A stretch of 64,000 nt of DNA from assembly GCA_937146645.1 (NCBI GenBank), contig CAKZRQ010000063.1, positions 1 to 64,000 on the forward strand. Reading direction: 5' to 3'. This document shows positions 61,302 through 64,000 of the stretch, piece after piece; position 1 is the stretch's first letter, and the number at the start of each line of letters is the position of its first letter. The notes beneath the pieces were generated by a model. It was not told the origin of the DNA. It did not search any database and saw only the letters and a program-made list of their open reading frames with translations. The DNA comes from an uncultured Cyclobacteriaceae bacterium (GTDB taxonomy: Bacteria; Bacteroidota; Bacteroidia; Cytophagales; Cyclobacteriaceae). The position numbers and the translations under genes are program-made.

Positions 61302-61607
61302 ATGCCAAAGCAAAGTCCAAAAGAAAAAATCCTAAAAAGTGAAAATCCTGTTTTGGTGGATTTCTATGCGGACTGGTGTGCACCCTGCCAAACCATGGAC
61401 CCGATAATTGAGCAGGTTCTATCTGATCTCAATGGAAAAGTAAGACTGGTAAAGGTAAATATTGATAAGAATCCACAGCTCGCTCAGCAATTTGGCGTGC
61501 GGTCAATTCCACATTACATCCTCTTCAAAAAGGGCAAAATTCTTTGGAGAAAAGGCGGACTGGTTCTAAAGCGTGAATTAGAGAAATCCTTAAAAGGCTT
61601 CACCTAA
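61302..61607 (+). CDS. Thioredoxin family protein
   Basis: A 101-aa cytosolic thioredoxin fold without signal peptide: 'VLVDFYADWCAPCQTMDP' with active-site CAPC (usual thioredoxin is CGPC), cis-Pro in 'VRSIPHY'. The Ala between the cysteines changes redox potential modestly in known examples. ATG 61302 is used; TTG 61287 lies in the terminator T run. The stop overlaps the opposing pseudouridine-synthase stop by 4 nt. Confidence 0.9.
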   Translation: MPKQSPKEKILKSENPVLVDFYADWCAPCQTMDPIIEQVLSDLNGKVRLVKVNIDKNPQLAQQFGVRSIPHYILFKKGKILWRKGGLVLKRELEKSLKGFT

Positions 61608-62695
61608 ATAAAGTACTTCAATCGAATTACTTCCTTTTCAGAGAGGAACCTATAATTCCCTCTTTTCAAATCTTTTTTATCAAGTCCTGCATACATCACT
61701 CGATCAAGCGCAGTGACCTCATAGCCCATGTGAGCGAAAATTCTACGGACAATCCTGTTTCTTCCAATATGGATTTCAAGTCCAAGGATTCTTCGATCTT
61801 TAGATAAAACCTGAATATCATCTACTGGTGCAGGTCCATCTTCAAGAGTCAAACCCTCTCTGACATCGGCCTCATCGTTCTGAGAAAGAGGCTTATCCAA
61901 AGTCACTTGATAAATCTTTTTTACTTGGTTAGAGGGATGAGAAAGCTTCGCTGCAAGCTCTCCATCATTTGTGAAAAATAATAAACCTGTAGTATTCCTA
62001 TCTAGTCTTCCTACGGGGAAAATGCGTTCATCACAGGCATTTTTCACCAGATTCATGACGGTCTTTCTCTCCAAGGGATCATCAGTAGTCGTAATAAAAT
62101 CCTTTGGCTTATTCAGTAAAATATAGACGGGCTTTTCTGGATTAATCTTTTTTCCCTGATAAACCACTCTATCAGTTCTCTTGACTCTGAGCCCCATCTC
62201 CTTTACAACTTCTCCATTGACCGAAATCTCTCCATTCTTAATCAATTCATCGGCTTCCCTTCGGGAACAAATCCCTGCATTAGCGATAAACTTGTTAAGT
62301 CTTAATTCTTGATCAGGTGATTTCTTCCGCTGTGCAGGAATAGACTCGAATTTATAATCCGGGCGTTCTGACTCAGAGTTATTATTTCTGCTTGGTCTAT
62401 TTTTTCCAAAGCCATAAGACTTTTTCGGCTTGGATAGTCTTTCTGGTTTCTGGCTTCCGAAGACTAGCTTTTCGTCTTTGCTTCTACCTTGGTAATAGGT
62501 GTTCTCTTGTTTTTGCTTCTGCCCTCTCTTTTTACCAAACCCTCTTGGCACATGAGGTTTGTTTTGGGATTCCGGAGAGAAATCTTTCTTTTTGGATTTA
62601 AAGGACTTGGCTTTGTCTTTCGACTCTTCCTTTGGGGTGTATTTATTAGACTTCTTCTCAGAGTCTTGGAAAAACTGTTTCTTTGGACTTTTCAT
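61604..62695 (-). CDS. RluB/RsuA-family 23S rRNA pseudouridine synthase
   Basis: A 363-aa enzyme: N-terminal 125 residues of low-complexity Lys/Ser/Gly-rich sequence, an S4 RNA-binding domain ('RLNKFIANAGICSRREADE'), then the synthase domain with catalytic Asp in 'GRLDRNTTGLL'. It probably modifies 23S rRNA like RluB; the disordered basic tail likely helps rRNA binding (inference). Confidence 0.88.
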   Translation of the reverse strand: MKSPKKQFFQDSEKKSNKYTPKEESKDKAKSFKSKKKDFSPESQNKPHVPRGFGKKRGQKQKQENTYYQGRSKDEKLVFGSQKPERLSKPKKSYGFGKNRPSRNNNSESERPDYKFESIPAQRKKSPDQELRLNKFIANAGICSRREADELIKNGEISVNGEVVKEMGLRVKRTDRVVYQGKKINPEKPVYILLNKPKDFITTTDDPLERKTVMNLVKNACDERIFPVGRLDRNTTGLLFFTNDGELAAKLSHPSNQVKKIYQVTLDKPLSQNDEADVREGLTLEDGPAPVDDIQVLSKDRRILGLEIHIGRNRIVRRIFAHMGYEVTALDRVMYAGLDKKDLKRGNYRFLSEKEVIRLKYFI

Positions 62696-62760
62696 ATCAA
62701 CGCAGCATCTCTGCTGGATTATTTATTGAAGTAACTGACTACCAATTTCTTATTGGGACG

Positions 62761-62768
62761 CAAAATTA
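62761..62768 (-). promoter_or_regulatory. -7 element of the pseudouridine synthase gene
   Basis: The minus-strand sequence TAATTTTG fits TAnnTTTG and ends 65 nt before the ATG at 62695; no TTG at -33. Confidence 0.3.
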
Positions 62769-62812
62769 GAGCTTATCTAAATGAAAAGCTAATCTCGAGA
62801 AAAGATTGGCCT

Positions 62813-63622
62813 CTATTTTTCACTCAGAAAAAAATCCGTGGCAGCTCTGACGGATCCTTTTTCCAGTAAAAGGCCTTTAGCTTCTGATTCAGGAAGACCT
62901 GTGGCTTCCATAATCATTCTGGTACCCCGCTCAACCAGTTTTGCATTCGAAAGCTGCATATCCACCATCTTATTTCCCTTGACTCTCCCTAGTTTAATCA
63001 TCACACTGGTAGAGATCATGTTCAAGACTAGCTTTTGCGCTGTGCCTGCCTTCATGCGAGTGCTTCCAGTAACAAATTCAGGTCCTACAACTGCCTCAAG
63101 TGGATGCTCAACTTCCTTTGCCAAAGGCGAACCAGGATTACAAGTAATCGCACCCGTAAGCAAGCCTTCTGATCTGGCCCTTTTCACTCCTCCAATCACA
63201 TAGGGAGTTGTACCAGAAGCAGCGATCCCAATAATGGTATCATCGGCATTAAAGCCATACTCCTGAATATCTACCCAAGCCTGAGAGGGATCGTCCTCCG
63301 CATTTTCAACCGCCTTCCTGATGGCATCATCTCCACCAGCAATCAGACCGATTACCATATCGTGTGGCACCCCATAGGTTGGCGGACATTCTGAAGCATC
63401 CAGGATTCCTAATCTTCCACTTGTTCCTGCTCCTATATAAAAAAGTCTCCCGCCATTTGCCATTCTTGGTACGATTTCTTCGACTAAAGCGGATATCTGA
63501 GGTATAATTTTGCCTACGGCAACAGGAACAGTTCTGTCTTCGGTATTCATATTCGACAGAAGGTCCGAAACAGACATTTCCTCCAGATTATCGTAATTCG
63601 AGGAACTCTCAGTTACTTTCAT
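62813..63622 (-). CDS. murQ: N-acetylmuramic acid 6-phosphate etherase
   Basis: A 269-aa SIS-domain lyase that splits the lactyl ether of MurNAc-6-phosphate to give GlcNAc-6-phosphate and D-lactate during cell-wall recycling. Phosphosugar-binding 'IGAGTSGRLGILDASECPPT' (quoted in part), 'AASGTTPYV' and the signature 'GSTRMKAGTAQKL' are intact. It overlaps the upstream kinase gene by 4 nt (ATGA), so the two are translationally coupled. Confidence 0.94.
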   Translation of the reverse strand: MKVTESSSNYDNLEEMSVSDLLSNMNTEDRTVPVAVGKIIPQISALVEEIVPRMANGGRLFYIGAGTSGRLGILDASECPPTYGVPHDMVIGLIAGGDDAIRKAVENAEDDPSQAWVDIQEYGFNADDTIIGIAASGTTPYVIGGVKRARSEGLLTGAITCNPGSPLAKEVEHPLEAVVGPEFVTGSTRMKAGTAQKLVLNMISTSVMIKLGRVKGNKMVDMQLSNAKLVERGTRMIMEATGLPESEAKGLLLEKGSVRAATDFFLSEK

Positions 63623-64000
63623 AATTTCTCCTGATGGTAAAGAGTCAAACCCGCAATCGGGCTTTCTAAGATTAGGTTAATCTGAATATTGGAATCCAAA
63701 GCAGCTTTGCGCAGAATATCGCTATTATAGTAAGCAATGGACCCTACAAAATTCACTGGTTTCGATTCAAAGTTATTGTACTTTTTTACATGCTTCTCAA
63801 AGAAATCAAGGAAAGCCTGATAGTAAAGATTATAGCAATAAGGATTCGATTTATGCTCTGAAATGAACTTACAAAAACTAGCCATGTATCGGTTCGGGAA
63901 TGGCTGTCTATAGACATGCTCCTGAATGATATTAGCTGTTAAAGCGAAATTGCTTTCCACCTCATCACGAATCTCCTTTGGCATTTCAGAGTTAATGAAA
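63619..64000 (-). CDS. BadF/GlcNAc-kinase-type amino-sugar kinase, 3' part only
   Basis: Only the last about 126 residues are in the window; the frame is open to the right edge, so the internal ATG at 63984 is not the start. The tail matches the ASKHA-fold kinases of the NAGK/BadF group ('PNRYMASFCKFISEH', 'FVGSIAYYNSDILRKAA', 'PIAGLTLYH'). With murQ directly downstream (4-nt overlap) it probably phosphorylates MurNAc and/or GlcNAc released from peptidoglycan (inference). Confidence 0.7.
   Translation of the reverse strand, partial: FINSEMPKEIRDEVESNFALTANIIQEHVYRQPFPNRYMASFCKFISEHKSNPYCYNLYYQAFLDFFEKHVKKYNNFESKPVNFVGSIAYYNSDILRKAALDSNIQINLILESPIAGLTLYHQEKL

Noticed and set aside
1..64000. 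tRNA/rRNA genes, CRISPR arrays, insertion sequences, integrase or prophage genes
   Set aside because: No clover-leaf-like sequence, repeat-spacer pattern, transposase or terminal repeat was seen in the short intergenic gaps.

Overview
The window is a chromosomal stretch from a gliding or T9SS-bearing member of the Bacteroidota, most likely order Cytophagales. The evidence is the porP-gldKLMN block, PorW/SprE-, PorG- and PorE-like genes, the long Bacteroidota form of NusB, a split ATP synthase operon (atpB-E-F-H-A-G without atpD/atpC), Bacteroidota-type -7 promoter elements (TAnnTTTG) and moderate A+T content. I found no rRNA, tRNA, CRISPR array, insertion sequence or prophage. It reads as ordinary core chromosome, about 58 genes packed tightly. 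No gene-free stretch exceeds 300 bases; the longest are 28509-28675, 43439-43582, 17131-17264 and 49237-49358.

Layout. 1-11.4 kb: end of a PorE-like OmpA lipoprotein, purM, a ceramidase-like membrane protein, a methyltransferase, a glutaryl-CoA-dehydrogenase-like enzyme, a UbiA-like membrane protein, an SGNH esterase, a steroid 5-alpha-reductase homologue coupled to a 3-beta-HSD-like SDR, and a sulfatase. 11.4-17.1 kb (minus strand): F-type ATP synthase operon with two small membrane proteins at its head. 17.3-24.1 kb: porW/sprE, PBP1A, uvrC. 24.1-33.4 kb (minus): a co-directional run of an Omp85-like protein, DUF4271, hemD, porP/sprF, gldK, gldL, gldM, gldN. 33.4-41.2 kb: hemW, a DUF721 protein, an RsbU/RsbV/RsbW-type partner-switching trio, two SurA-like peptidyl-prolyl isomerases. 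41.3-44.7 kb: a coiled-coil protein, an ABC exporter, leucine dehydrogenase. 44.8-48.8 kb: nusB, ytxH-like, DUF1573 lipoprotein, yajC, YbbR-like, coaE. 48.8-51.9 kb (minus): a cupredoxin-like protein, an NTF2-like protein, serS, a lipoprotein. 52-61.6 kb: 2-oxoglutarate oxygenase, chromate transporter, CBS protein, nadK, porG-like, uppS, bamA, two skp/ompH, thioredoxin. 61.6-64 kb (minus): a pseudouridine synthase, murQ, and the 3' end of an amino-sugar kinase.

Functionally the window is dominated by envelope biogenesis: type IX secretion and gliding (PorE-, PorW-, PorP-, GldK/L/M/N- and PorG-like), outer-membrane protein assembly (BamA, an Omp85 paralogue, two Skp, two SurA-like PPIases), peptidoglycan (PBP1A, UppS, MurQ) and protein export (YajC). 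The most notable non-core elements are the steroid-reductase/SDR pair, the partner-switching module with no visible sigma factor, inverted repeats immediately ahead of gldK, and a strict dichotomy at convergent gene ends: four pairs share a 4-nt stop overlap and three are separated by a hairpin terminator. I did not find convincing evidence of a wholly new system.
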